From Ruminococcus sp. (GTDB lineage Bacteria > Bacillota > Clostridia > Oscillospirales > Ruminococcaceae): a stretch of DNA of 45,216 nucleotides. Below the pieces are notes generated by a model, which worked only from the letters and a program-made list of their open reading frames with translations, was not told where the DNA came from and did no database searches. The position numbers and the translations under genes are program-made. The stretch covers positions 1 to 45,216 of the forward strand of contig SVNR01000022.1 of NCBI GenBank assembly GCA_015066815.1, read 5' to 3'. This document shows, in pieces, positions 1 to 8,124 of the stretch; position 1 is the first letter of the stretch; every line of letters begins with the position of its first letter.

Positions 1-177
1 AAATTACAGATTTTTCCGTCGAATTATTGTGAAATAAAGGAAAATAGTGACAATAACGATATTGTTTTCTGGTTTATAGACTGTTCTGACTATATTATAG
101 GGAAGGACAGGAGAAACATTCAAGTCACTTGGTATAAAACATACAGTTGTATCAGGAAATTCTGGATTGACATATAG
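1..177 (+). CDS. C-terminal fragment of an unidentified protein
   Basis: Frame 1 is open from the first base to a TAG at 175-177, giving 58 codons with no start in view, so the gene begins left of the window. The residues are mixed and protein-like (for example DIVFWFIDCSDYIIGKD), without a membrane segment or a motif I recognise. A consensus promoter for the next gene overlaps its last codons, which suggests a genuine gene end here. Too short to assign a function; a chance open frame in AT-rich DNA remains possible. Confidence 0.45.
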   Translation, partial: KLQIFPSNYCEIKENSDNNDIVFWFIDCSDYIIGKDRRNIQVTWYKTYSCIRKFWIDI

Positions 178-195
178 AAAAGTCGGGTGTATAAT
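167..195 (+). promoter_or_regulatory. Sigma-A promoter for the small membrane protein gene
   Basis: TTGACA at 167-172 and TATAAT at 190-195 are separated by 17 bases, a perfect sigma-A consensus. The -35 box overlaps the final codons and stop of the truncated upstream gene. Transcription would begin near 202, giving a leader of about 100 bases before the start at 307. Confidence 0.65.
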
Positions 196-306
196 TGTTT
201 GTATAAAAATCGGAAAGAAAAATGATAATGTGTATCATAATATATAATTATTCTTTGTATTATCCTGAAAGATATAAGACTATAAAAGATGAGGAGAGAA
301 CATATT

Positions 307-789
307 ATGTTAAAGAAGCATAAGATAGCTATCATTACAATACCAATTATTTGTCTTGTCTCAGTAATAGCTATATACAGAGCACATACAGTTAATAGCA
401 TACATTACGGAGAAAAAACGCGCAACTGCGTCTATAGTATATCAAGAAAGATGCACAATCTGGTATATGATGAGGATTTTTACAGTAGGATTGATGGTGA
501 TTTTGTAATATCTACATGGGAAAAATATTCAGATGACACAGAGATATCTGAAGAAATTAAAGAAGAACTAAACAAACGTATAAGCAATGATAGTGATAAA
601 AAACGTTATAATATAGAAAAATACGAATACTATATCGAAGTAAAAGACAAGAAAATACAAATAGTGGCGTGTTCAAGGTACAAGTATTTTTCATATGTAG
701 CTGCTGTATCTGGTAGTCGTATACTTGAGAGTCGTGATTTTTCTGAATTTGTAGAAAAACGATATTCTGACTTCAAAAACAGTCGTTGA
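307..789 (+). CDS. Small membrane-anchored hypothetical protein
   Basis: A 160-residue protein I do not recognise. The start at 307 is preferred over the in-frame ATG at 289, because the ribosome binding site GAGGAGAG (291-298) sits at the right distance from 307 but overlaps 289. Residues 1-27 form a short basic stretch followed by one hydrophobic segment, either an uncleaved anchor or a signal peptide. The rest is highly charged (many Lys, Glu and Asp), with about residues 85-115 likely helical, and should lie outside the cell. Codon use is AT-rich, like the accessory genes at 12.9-19.8 kb and unlike the sugar operon that follows. It is monocistronic, with its own promoter and terminator. 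Confidence 0.72.
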   Translation: MLKKHKIAIITIPIICLVSVIAIYRAHTVNSIHYGEKTRNCVYSISRKMHNLVYDEDFYSRIDGDFVISTWEKYSDDTEISEEIKEELNKRISNDSDKKRYNIEKYEYYIEVKDKKIQIVACSRYKYFSYVAAVSGSRILESRDFSEFVEKRYSDFKNSR

Positions 790-836
790 ATCGACTTTAT
801 CGTTGACTGTTACAGCAGTATGATTGATATTACTAT

Positions 837-885
837 AAACGCTCCTGCTTATTCATACGAACAGCAGGAGCGTTTAAATTTTTTT
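837..885 (+). terminator. Rho-independent terminator after the hypothetical gene
   Basis: AAACGCTCCTGCT (837-849) pairs perfectly with AGCAGGAGCGTTT (863-875) across a 13-base loop, and a T-run follows at 879-885. It lies 48 bases after the stop at 789. Confidence 0.88.
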
Positions 886-933
886 ATGAGAAACGTAAAT
901 TGTGAAATTACAGAACCAATCAAATTCAGTCAG

Positions 934-967
934 AGCACTTTTATAAACATAATAGTGCTTTATTTTT
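934..967 (+). terminator. Weaker second terminator-like hairpin
   Basis: AGCACT (934-939) pairs with AGTGCT (954-959), followed by TTATTTTTT. The stem is short. Together with the stronger hairpin upstream it would insulate the sugar operon promoter at 1029 from read-through. Confidence 0.5.
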
Positions 968-1028
968 TAAGGTAAATATGATTAAATTACTTAATTTTTC
1001 ACACGTTTATCATATTAAATTTGTAATC

Positions 1029-1057
1029 TTGACAGTCAATTGCATTTTTGATATAAT
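1029..1057 (+). promoter_or_regulatory. Sigma-A promoter of the sugar ABC operon
   Basis: TTGACA at 1029-1034 and TATAAT at 1052-1057 are separated by exactly 17 bases. Transcription would start near 1064, leaving a leader of about 127 bases before the TTG start at 1191. I see no internal promoter as strong as this before 12367, so it probably drives the whole cluster. Confidence 0.85.
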
Positions 1058-1063
1058 TTTTAA

Positions 1064-1176
1064 TGAAGTATTGTGTTCGGACTGCAAATTATGGCGGCTA
1101 TAACGAAAACAACGGGGCTACGGATGGTTCCTTAGGGCTGCCTGCGGGTTTTTGTGCATGGCTATCTTTATCTATC
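1064..1176 (+). other. Possible structured 5' leader RNA
   Basis: The leader between promoter and ribosome binding site is visibly richer in GC than the AT-rich intergenic DNA before it. It can form nested pairings: GGCGGC (near 1093) with GCTGCC (near 1138), GGGGC with GTTCC inside that, and TGCAAA with TTTGTGCA as an outer helix, several using G-U pairs. A stretch resembles the 3' half of a class I cyclic-di-GMP riboswitch, but the required 5' half is missing, so I do not call it one. Function unknown. Confidence 0.28.
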
Positions 1177-1190
1177 AGAGGTGATAAGTT

Positions 1191-4109
1191 TTGTTCTCAG
1201 GCAAAGTATCTGCGAAAAAATATATTTCGGGGATTTTGGCTTTTTTTATGTGTGCTTCCGGAACGGATTTTGGCTGTGTTCCTGTCTGGGCGGCAGAAAA
1301 TATACAGGCAGCAGAAGAACAGCGTATAGAAATCTTTATGGATGAAACTGTACCGTACGGAGAATATTTTGATAGCTTCAAAAACGAGCCTATGGCAGAT
1401 ACAGAAACAATTGTCATGGGAGCGGACTATAAGAAAGCGGAAAACGGGGATTTTTCTAAAGGAGCATACAGAGATGAGGATAACTGTATAAAAGATGATG
1501 TTCTGATATGGAATTCTGTTTCAGGAAGTGTTACATACAAGGTTACAGTTCCCGAAACTGCAGTCTATAATATAGGTATATCATACTGTCCTCTGGTTTC
1601 TCAGACCACATCGGTTGAGCTGTCACTGCTTATCGACGGAAAAGTTCCCTATGATACAGCGTCGAGGATAACACTTGGAAAGGTATGGGTAAACGAAAAG
1701 GAAATAACCGAAAACTCTCGTGGAAATCAGACCCGTCCTTCCCAGATACAGTACAGCAGATGGATTAAAACAGATATAAAGGACTCTGACGGGCTTTTTA
1801 ATGAACCGCTTATGTTCTATCTCGAAAAGGGAACGCATGAGTTTACTTTTGAAGCTGCCAAGGCGTATATAGCTCTTGAATATTTCAAGCTTTACCATTA
1901 TCAGAGTCCGGCGGCATATGCTGAAACAAAACCGTCGGAAAATGAGCTTGAAGCGACACCGTCAGCGCTTATCAGGCTTGAGGGAGAAGAGGCACTTTAC
2001 AAATCCGACTCTACTCTGTATCCGACCTCCGATAACTCAAGCTATCTTGCTTCACCCTCAAATCCCGGAAAAATGGTATATAACACGATAGGTGATAATA
2101 ACTGGAAAAAAGCGCTCCAGACAGTTACGTGGAAGATTCCTGAGTCTGAAATACCTGCTGACGGATGGTACAGGATAGGGATAAAAGCACGTCAGAGATA
2201 TATGAGAGGGTTTAATTCGAACAGACGTGTATACATAGACGGACAGGTTCCCTGCAAGGAGCTTGAGGCCGTAAAATTCAGATACGACAATGACTGGAGC
2301 GTAGTATGTCCGAAGTCAGAAAACGGTGAAGATATATATGTATATCTTACCGCAGATGCGGATCATCTGATATCACTTGAGGCTGTTCCGGGTGAGATAG
2401 GCGATGCAATGAGACGACTCAGCCCCATAGTCCTCGAAATAAACGAATACTACCGCAAGATACTCATGATAACAGGCCCGTCTCCCGATAAGTATACTGA
2501 CTATAATGTAGACAGAACTATTCCCGGACTTATTGATGACTTTTCAAGAATATCCTCTGAGCTCAAGGCTCTGAAGGCGGACATAGAAAAGCTGTCGGAT
2601 TCTTCAGGCTCGGAGGCTGCAGGAATAGAGCGCATGTATGTTATTCTTGACAAGTGTACGGAAAAGCCTGTCAGGATTCCGCAGTATCTTTCCCAGCTCA
2701 AGGATAACGTTGCGGCGATATCCTCATGGATGAGAGATTGCAAGGATCAGCCGCTGGAGATCGATTATATCGAGATAGCTTCTCATGACAAGGCTTTTGC
2801 AAGTACCGATGAAAAGTTTTTCAGCAGTCTTTCGTTCAGCTTCAGGGCTTTTGCCGCATCTTTTTTTGAGGATTACAGCGTAATATCAGGCGCAGATGAA
2901 AAGGATGCGCTTAATGTGTGGATAAACCTCGGACGTGACCAGGCTCTTGCCGTAAAGGAGCTTGTCGAATCAGACTTTATGCTGAAGTATGATATACCGG
3001 TAAATCTTAACATAGTTCAGGGCGGCGTTGTTGAAGCGACTCTTGCCGGAAAAGGACCTGATATAGCACTTTTTCTTGGCGGAGAATTTCCCGTAAACCT
3101 TGCCGCAAGAGGTCTTCTTACTGATATGAGCACTATGGAAGGGTTTGAGGATATCACCAAAAACCTTCATGAAAAATCAACCCTGCCTTATACATATGAA
3201 GGAGGAGTTTACGGAATCCCGCTGCAGCAGAGCTTTCCGGTAATGTTTTACCGCAAGGATATTCTGAGTGAGCTTGGGATAGAAACAGTTCCGCAGACAT
3301 GGGACGAGCTTATCGGTGTTGTTCCTGCACTTTCACGAAACTATATGCATGCAGGACTTGTACTCCCCTCTGCAAACATAGCTCCATCAACTGAGCCCGG
3401 GCATACGTTTGCGCTGCTCATGCTCCAGAACGGACTGAATTATTACAATGAAGCCGTAACAGCTACGAGCTTTGAAAACATAAACGCTGTACAATCCTTT
3501 GAAAAGTGGACAGACTTCTATACAAAATACCGTTTTGAACAGGTGTATGATCCGTTCAGCAGGTTCAGGGACGGAACGTATCCTATAGTGATACAGAACT
3601 ATACGTTTTTCAATCAGGTGAAGTCGGCAGCCCCGGAGATAAACGGACTGTGGGACTTTACAACTGTTCCCGGAACAGTAAGAGATGACGGTACTGTCTC
3701 GCATGCGGCAAACTCATCGGGAAGCGGAGCGGTTATCTTCAGCAAGACCCGCAGCAAGGAGGACGCATGGGAGTTTGTGAAGTGGTTTGCTTCAACCGAT
3801 ATACAGACCAGATACGGTACTCTTGTGGAGGGGCTTCTCGGTACTATGGGAAGATATGATACTGCCAACATAGAAACTCTCAGCAGACTTTCATGGACTC
3901 CGTCTGAAGTCAGTGTTCTTACAGCACAATGGAACGAGCTTGACGAGATTCCGGTCATACCTGCTTCATATGCAGTAACAAGAAACATAATGACTGCCTT
4001 CAGAGAGACAGTAAACCAGCATCGTAATCCCCGTGATACGATAATGTGGTATAACAGGGATATAAACGCCGAGATCGAAAGAAAAAGGGAAAATCTCGGG
4101 CTTGATTAG
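1191..4109 (+). CDS. Extracellular solute-binding protein (sugar ABC transporter) with N-terminal beta-sandwich-like regions
   Basis: Likely sugar-capturing component of an ABC importer, 972 residues, about twice the usual length for this family. The TTG start at 1191 follows AGAGGTG (1177-1183). Residues 1-35 are a signal peptide ending VPVWA/A; there is no clear lipobox. Two regions (about 60-240 and 265-430) look like beta-sandwich carbohydrate-binding modules, with phrases such as SVTYKVTVPETAVYNIGI and GWYRIGIKA. A helical linker (about 450-550) leads to a family 1 solute-binding domain (about 565-972), recognisable by GPDIALFLGGEF, YGIPLQQSFPVMFYRKD and PQTWDEL. First gene of the operon, followed by two permeases. 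The N-terminal regions may hold cell-wall or polysaccharide ligands; that is inference. Confidence 0.88.
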   Translation: MFSGKVSAKKYISGILAFFMCASGTDFGCVPVWAAENIQAAEEQRIEIFMDETVPYGEYFDSFKNEPMADTETIVMGADYKKAENGDFSKGAYRDEDNCIKDDVLIWNSVSGSVTYKVTVPETAVYNIGISYCPLVSQTTSVELSLLIDGKVPYDTASRITLGKVWVNEKEITENSRGNQTRPSQIQYSRWIKTDIKDSDGLFNEPLMFYLEKGTHEFTFEAAKAYIALEYFKLYHYQSPAAYAETKPSENELEATPSALIRLEGEEALYKSDSTLYPTSDNSSYLASPSNPGKMVYNTIGDNNWKKALQTVTWKIPESEIPADGWYRIGIKARQRYMRGFNSNRRVYIDGQVPCKELEAVKFRYDNDWSVVCPKSENGEDIYVYLTADADHLISLEAVPGEIGDAMRRLSPIVLEINEYYRKILMITGPSPDKYTDYNVDRTIPGLIDDFSRISSELKALKADIEKLSDSSGSEAAGIERMYVILDKCTEKPVRIPQYLSQLKDNVAAISSWMRDCKDQPLEIDYIEIASHDKAFASTDEKFFSSLSFSFRAFAASFFEDYSVISGADEKDALNVWINLGRDQALAVKELVESDFMLKYDIPVNLNIVQGGVVEATLAGKGPDIALFLGGEFPVNLAARGLLTDMSTMEGFEDITKNLHEKSTLPYTYEGGVYGIPLQQSFPVMFYRKDILSELGIETVPQTWDELIGVVPALSRNYMHAGLVLPSANIAPSTEPGHTFALLMLQNGLNYYNEAVTATSFENINAVQSFEKWTDFYTKYRFEQVYDPFSRFRDGTYPIVIQNYTFFNQVKSAAPEINGLWDFTTVPGTVRDDGTVSHAANSSGSGAVIFSKTRSKEDAWEFVKWFASTDIQTRYGTLVEGLLGTMGRYDTANIETLSRLSWTPSEVSVLTAQWNELDEIPVIPASYAVTRNIMTAFRETVNQHRNPRDTIMWYNRDINAEIERKRENLGLD

Positions 4110-4120
4110 ATTTGTTTTTC

Positions 4121-4140
4121 ATTCACTATAAAAAACCTGA
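4121..4140 (+). repeat. Half-copy of the TTCACTATA repeat
   Basis: TTCACTATAAAAAACCTGA (4122-4140) matches 18 of 19 bases at 11352-11370, where the tract also sits just before a permease gene of the same operon. The complementary left arm seen in other copies is missing here. It lies between the solute-binding protein stop and the permease ribosome binding site. Confidence 0.5.
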
Positions 4141-4165
4141 AATATAAAAGAAGGGAGCGATCAGT

Positions 4166-5065
4166 TTGAAAAAAAAGTCAGCAAAAAAGAAGTTTTCAGG
4201 CACTGAACAGACTGAATGTCTGCTTATGCTTCTGCCTTTTATGCTGTTCTTTATAGTGTTTACGATAGTACCGGTGGTTATATCGCTTCCGATAGGCTTT
4301 ACGAACTTTGATATGATAAACAGACCTGACTTTGTCGGACTTTCAAACTACAAGACGTTGTTTCTGTCTGACAGGGTGTTTGTTCATTCAATAAGAACTA
4401 CGCTTATATTTGCGTTGTTTTCCGGTCCTGTGAGTTATGTGCTTTGCTTTTTTCTCGCATGGCTGATAAACGAGCTTCCCGGAAAGCTGAAAACGTTGTT
4501 TACACTTATCTTCTACGCACCGTCAATGGCAAATGTCTATACGGTATGGCAGCTTGTATTCAGCGGAGACCAGTATGGATATGCAAACTCTTTGCTTCTG
4601 GATCTCGGAATAATAACGACCTCAAGACAGTGGCTAACAGACTCAAACTACATACTTTTTGTAGTCATAGCCGTTCAGCTGTGGATAAGTCTCGGTGCAG
4701 GCTTTCTTGCGCTCAGGGCAGGTTTTCAGAATATAGACAAGAGCCAGTATGAAGCAGGAGCCATAGAGGGTATAAAAAACCGCTGGCAGGAGCTTATATA
4801 TATAACCATACCATCGATGAAGCCTCAGATGCTCTTTGCTGCAGTAATGCAGATAGTAGCAGCGTTTACTGCAGATATAGTCGGAAGAAGTCTTGTGGGA
4901 TTTCCGAGTACGGATTATGCTGCGCATACTGTTATGACTCATGCATACGACTATGGCTGGGTAAGATATGAGATGGGATATTCGTCAGCAATATGTACAG
5001 TACTGTTTATTGCGATGTATGCGGTAAACCGTCTGATAACAAAGCTTCTGGCAAGGGAGGACTGA
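4166..5065 (+). CDS. Sugar ABC transporter permease, MalF type (first pair)
   Basis: Inner-membrane permease of a carbohydrate ABC importer, 299 residues. The TTG start at 4166 follows AAGGGAGCG (4151-4159). About six hydrophobic helices are visible, the first near residues 17-42 (LLMLLPFMLFFIVFTIVPVV). The binding-protein-dependent transport signature (EAA loop) is YEAGAIEGIKNRWQELIYI at about residue 195, which docks onto the ATPase. It lies 56 bases after the solute-binding protein and 3 bases before its MalG-type partner. No ATPase gene is in the cluster, so a shared MsmX-like ATPase elsewhere is likely (inference). Confidence 0.93.
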   Translation: MKKKSAKKKFSGTEQTECLLMLLPFMLFFIVFTIVPVVISLPIGFTNFDMINRPDFVGLSNYKTLFLSDRVFVHSIRTTLIFALFSGPVSYVLCFFLAWLINELPGKLKTLFTLIFYAPSMANVYTVWQLVFSGDQYGYANSLLLDLGIITTSRQWLTDSNYILFVVIAVQLWISLGAGFLALRAGFQNIDKSQYEAGAIEGIKNRWQELIYITIPSMKPQMLFAAVMQIVAAFTADIVGRSLVGFPSTDYAAHTVMTHAYDYGWVRYEMGYSSAICTVLFIAMYAVNRLITKLLARED

Positions 5066-5068
5066 GTA

Positions 5069-5944
5069 GTGACAGAAAAAGAAAAAAAACTCAAGGCTTC
5101 CTCAGGAAGAGCGGGCCGAAGTCATGTCGGCACTGTAGGTATATTTATTTTTCTCCTTGTTCTCGGTGTGTTTATGGTACTTCCTATATATCTTGCCGTG
5201 GTCATGTCAATAAAGCCTTCGCAGGAATGGTTTATATTTCCGCCAAAGCTCTATGCTATGGATCCGACCCTTGATAATTTCCGCGATATGTTCAGAACGG
5301 CGGACAAGATGTGGGTTCCGTTTTCACGCTATGTGGCAAACAGTGTATTTGTTACGGTTTCTGTAACTGCAGCTCAGTGCTTTACAGCGTCAATGGCCGC
5401 TTTCGTACTTGCCAAGGGAAGGTTCAGGGGGCGTAAGCTTCTTAATTCTATAATAGTCGTTTCGCTTCTGTATCAGAGCAACGTCATATATATAGTTCAG
5501 TATATGGTTATGGCAAAGCTCGGAATGATAGACAGTTATCTTGCACTTATTCTTCCGAATATAGCAACTCCTATGGGCGTGTTTCTGATGCGTCAGTCAA
5601 TAAGTCAGATACCGGATGCGATGATAGAGGCAGCAAAGGTTGACGGAGCAAGTATGTTCGGAATATGCTGGAAAATAGTAATGCCGAATCAGAAGCCGGC
5701 GCTTATGACGCTTATTATTTTTGCTTTTCAGGCGGCATGGAATATCCAGTCAAATACATATGTCTTCAGTGAGTCGCTCAAAACTCTTCCTACGGCAGTT
5801 GCACAGGCCGCTGCATCAGGAATAGCACGACAGGGTGTTGCAATGGCAGCAGCAGTTTTTATGCTTATACCTCCGGTTGCTGTGTTTATAGCAGCTCAGA
5901 AAAATGTAATAGAAACAATGGCTCACTCCGGAATAAAGGATTGA
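5069..5944 (+). CDS. Sugar ABC transporter permease, MalG type (first pair)
   Basis: Second permease subunit of the first pair, 291 residues. The GTG start at 5069 follows AAGGGAGG (5053-5060), which lies inside the end of the upstream gene. Six hydrophobic segments are visible, beginning near residue 25 (IFIFLLVLGVFMVLPIYLAV). The EAA loop is MIEAAKVDGASMFGICWKI at about residue 186, a close match to the family consensus EAA-x3-G. The tail after the last membrane helix is short. The 3-base gap to the upstream gene implies coupled translation, so the two should form the heterodimeric channel. The nearest relatives are permeases of oligosaccharide uptake systems; the actual sugar cannot be read from the sequence. 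Confidence 0.93.
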   Translation: MTEKEKKLKASSGRAGRSHVGTVGIFIFLLVLGVFMVLPIYLAVVMSIKPSQEWFIFPPKLYAMDPTLDNFRDMFRTADKMWVPFSRYVANSVFVTVSVTAAQCFTASMAAFVLAKGRFRGRKLLNSIIVVSLLYQSNVIYIVQYMVMAKLGMIDSYLALILPNIATPMGVFLMRQSISQIPDAMIEAAKVDGASMFGICWKIVMPNQKPALMTLIIFAFQAAWNIQSNTYVFSESLKTLPTAVAQAAASGIARQGVAMAAAVFMLIPPVAVFIAAQKNVIETMAHSGIKD

Positions 5945-5973
5945 TATAACAGTAAACGAAAGGAATGATAACG

Positions 5974-7482
5974 GTGCGGAAGGTAATAAAAAATATACTG
6001 TCCATACTGACTGTTTCTGCTATGCTTTCGGCTGCACCGTGCGTATCAGCGGCAGAGGCATACGATGTATACAGCTATGACCGCTGGGGAGAGGCAGTTC
6101 CTTCGCAGGCAGGCTACACTGCAGAACGGAGTGTTTCGGGAGCAGCACTCGGAACGGAGGATTTTTCCGGACTGTCTGACATATTCAGAACTGACAGCGG
6201 GATTTTTTATATCGTTGACAGCGGCAACAACCGTATAGTCGTTGCCAATGAAAAGCTTGACAAGGTTATAAGGATCTATGACAGCTTTGAGTATAACGGA
6301 ACAAGTCTCAGTCTGGAATCACCTCAGAGCATATTTGTTTCAGAGAACGGAAAGCTGTATATAGCCGATACTGAAAACTCAAGAATACTTGTAAGCGATG
6401 AGAACGGCAAAGTAGAGCTTCTGATAGAAAAACCCGAATCAGAGCTTTACAGCGCAGTTACCTTCTGGCCTCGCAGGATAATAGCGGACGATGCAGGGTA
6501 TATATATGCGGTTGTAGATAATATCACGAGCGGTTCGGTTATGTTTGACAGCAGCGGTAAGTTTTCCGGTTTTTATGGTGCCAACAGAGTTCAGCAGACA
6601 AGTGAGGTAATTAAAAATTATTTCTGGAAGCTTTTTGCGAATGAGACCATGAGAAAGTACATGACAAGCTCCGTTCCGGCTGCAATCACAAGTTTCGATA
6701 TAGATAAGGACGGGTTTGTCTATACATGCAACAGCTCACTTACTCAGGAGCTCGATTCCATAAAGAAGGTTGACGCTTCCGGGTACAATCTTTTTGCAGA
6801 TATCAACGCTGAATTCGGAGATAAACCTACTGCCGACTACAGTGAGTTTCCGCAGAACTCATATGTGGATATAGACGTAAATTCTGAAGGACTTATAAGC
6901 TGTCTTGACTATACAAACGGAAGAGTGTTTCAGTACGATGAGGACTGCAATCTTCTTTTTATTTTCGGAGGCAAGGGAAATCAGCTCGGTACCTTCAGAC
7001 AGGTATCAGCAATAGAGTCGTCAGTGGATAATGTTTATGTAGCTGATTCGCAGAAAAATACAATAACAGTTTTTTCTGAAACATCGTTCGGAAAACTCGT
7101 CCATGAGGCAACAAGGCTTTATAATGACGGTTATTATGAAGAAGCGCTGACTCCATGGTTTGAGGTTCTTAAGAGAGACGGAAACTACAGGCGTGCTTAT
7201 ATAGGAATAGCCAGTGCATATATAAACCGCGGTGAGTATGAGGAAGCCATGAAGTATGCTGAGCTTGCAGACTCGCAGTGGCGGTACGACAGAGCTTTTG
7301 AAGGCTACAGAGAAGAGTTTATAAGTGAAAACCTTTCGTACATAGTCTGGGCAGTTATTATTTTTTCGGCTGCAGTTATTTTTTTAAGGCGGTTCAAAAA
7401 GAAACATAAGGAAGCTTCCGGAGGTCATGAAGACAGTGCTTCTCAGATAAGCTCCGGCAAAAAGGGAGATGATGAAAAATGA
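5974..7482 (+). CDS. Exported NHL-type beta-propeller with TPR repeats and C-terminal membrane anchor
   Basis: I prefer the GTG at 5974 to the in-frame ATG at 5965, because AAAGGA (5959-5964) is 9 bases before the GTG but abuts the ATG; this gives 502 residues. A signal peptide ends near residue 26 (PCVSA/AEA). NHL-like blades follow, with repeats such as YIVDSGNNRIVVA and YIADTENSRILVS. Near residues 365-430 are TPR-like helices (EEALTPWFEVLKRD, GEYEEAMKYAELA). A membrane helix (VWAVIIFSAAVIFL) near residue 460 and a basic tail close the protein, placing the propeller outside the cell. Its place between permeases and Yip1 suggests a scaffold or sensor for the uptake system; the biochemical role is unknown. 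Confidence 0.82.
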   Translation: MRKVIKNILSILTVSAMLSAAPCVSAAEAYDVYSYDRWGEAVPSQAGYTAERSVSGAALGTEDFSGLSDIFRTDSGIFYIVDSGNNRIVVANEKLDKVIRIYDSFEYNGTSLSLESPQSIFVSENGKLYIADTENSRILVSDENGKVELLIEKPESELYSAVTFWPRRIIADDAGYIYAVVDNITSGSVMFDSSGKFSGFYGANRVQQTSEVIKNYFWKLFANETMRKYMTSSVPAAITSFDIDKDGFVYTCNSSLTQELDSIKKVDASGYNLFADINAEFGDKPTADYSEFPQNSYVDIDVNSEGLISCLDYTNGRVFQYDEDCNLLFIFGGKGNQLGTFRQVSAIESSVDNVYVADSQKNTITVFSETSFGKLVHEATRLYNDGYYEEALTPWFEVLKRDGNYRRAYIGIASAYINRGEYEEAMKYAELADSQWRYDRAFEGYREEFISENLSYIVWAVIIFSAAVIFLRRFKKKHKEASGGHEDSASQISSGKKGDDEK

Positions 7483-8108
7483 TGGATCTTTCAGAAAAAC
7501 AATGGGTAAAGCATGTGGTTTTTCATCCTTTTGAGGGATTTGAGGACATGCGCTGGAAAAAGTCGGGTTCTCTGAAGATATCGTTTTTTATTGTTTTTCT
7601 TTTTTTTGCAGGAAATATAGTTTCAGACCGTTTATATGCATTTCACTTCTGGAATTCCTATGACAAGCTGTTCAACATAGTTCCGTATATAGTGAAGAGT
7701 ATACTTCTTTTTGCGGTGTGGGTTATCGGAAACTGGGCAGTGTGCACGCTTTTCAGTGGCGAGGGAACGCTCAGACGAATATGTATATTCAGTGCGTATT
7801 CGCTTATACCCTATGTTGCATCTTTGTATCTGACTACGATACTTTCTCATTTTCTTATAACAGACGAGGGAGTGTTCATATCCTGTATACACTATGCAGG
7901 AGTTCTGTGGTCGTTTTTGCTTATGTTCAATGCGATAAAGACCGTGCATCAGTATTCTTTTCTTAAAACAGCTGCCGCGATGCTGCTTACGGTCGCTGCC
8001 ATGCTTATAATGATGTTTCTTCTGGTGCTTGTAATGTCGCTTTTTCAGAAGGTGGGACTTTTTATTTATTCGATATATGCTGAACTGCAGTACAGATTCA
8101 GAGCGTAG
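7479..8108 (+). CDS. Yip1-like polytopic membrane protein
   Basis: 209 residues. The ATG at 7479 overlaps the TGA of the propeller gene (7480-7482), so translation is probably coupled; AAGGGAGAT lies just upstream. After a short cytoplasmic start with the phrase HPFEGFEDMRWKK, about five hydrophobic helices follow, for example ISFFIVFLFFAGNIV and AAAMLLTVAAMLIMMFLLVLVMSL. This layout and the PFEGFEDMR region fit the bacterial Yip1/YIP1 domain proteins. Such genes recur beside permeases and DUF5696 genes in Firmicutes sugar clusters, as I recall the family. The role is unknown; assistance in assembling or anchoring the neighbouring complex is a guess. Confidence 0.75.
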   Translation: MMDLSEKQWVKHVVFHPFEGFEDMRWKKSGSLKISFFIVFLFFAGNIVSDRLYAFHFWNSYDKLFNIVPYIVKSILLFAVWVIGNWAVCTLFSGEGTLRRICIFSAYSLIPYVASLYLTTILSHFLITDEGVFISCIHYAGVLWSFLLMFNAIKTVHQYSFLKTAAAMLLTVAAMLIMMFLLVLVMSLFQKVGLFIYSIYAELQYRFRA

Positions 8109-8124
8109 AGGATGGTGTTAAAAA

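Noticed and set aside
120-401. Minus-strand hydrophobic frame at the left edge
   Set aside because: It overlaps the promoter and the + strand gene at 307 and lacks a ribosome binding site; AT-rich DNA readily gives hydrophobic shadow frames. The other minus-strand frames in the window are similar shadows of + strand genes.
1064-1160. Class I cyclic-di-GMP riboswitch
   Set aside because: A segment resembles the 3' half, but the GGGCAAACC and GNRA parts of the 5' half are missing and would precede the transcription start.
1063-1345. Overlapping + strand frames of 88 and 63 codons in the operon leader
   Set aside because: They lie in the leader and the start of the binding-protein gene, have no ribosome binding site, and read as low-likelihood protein.
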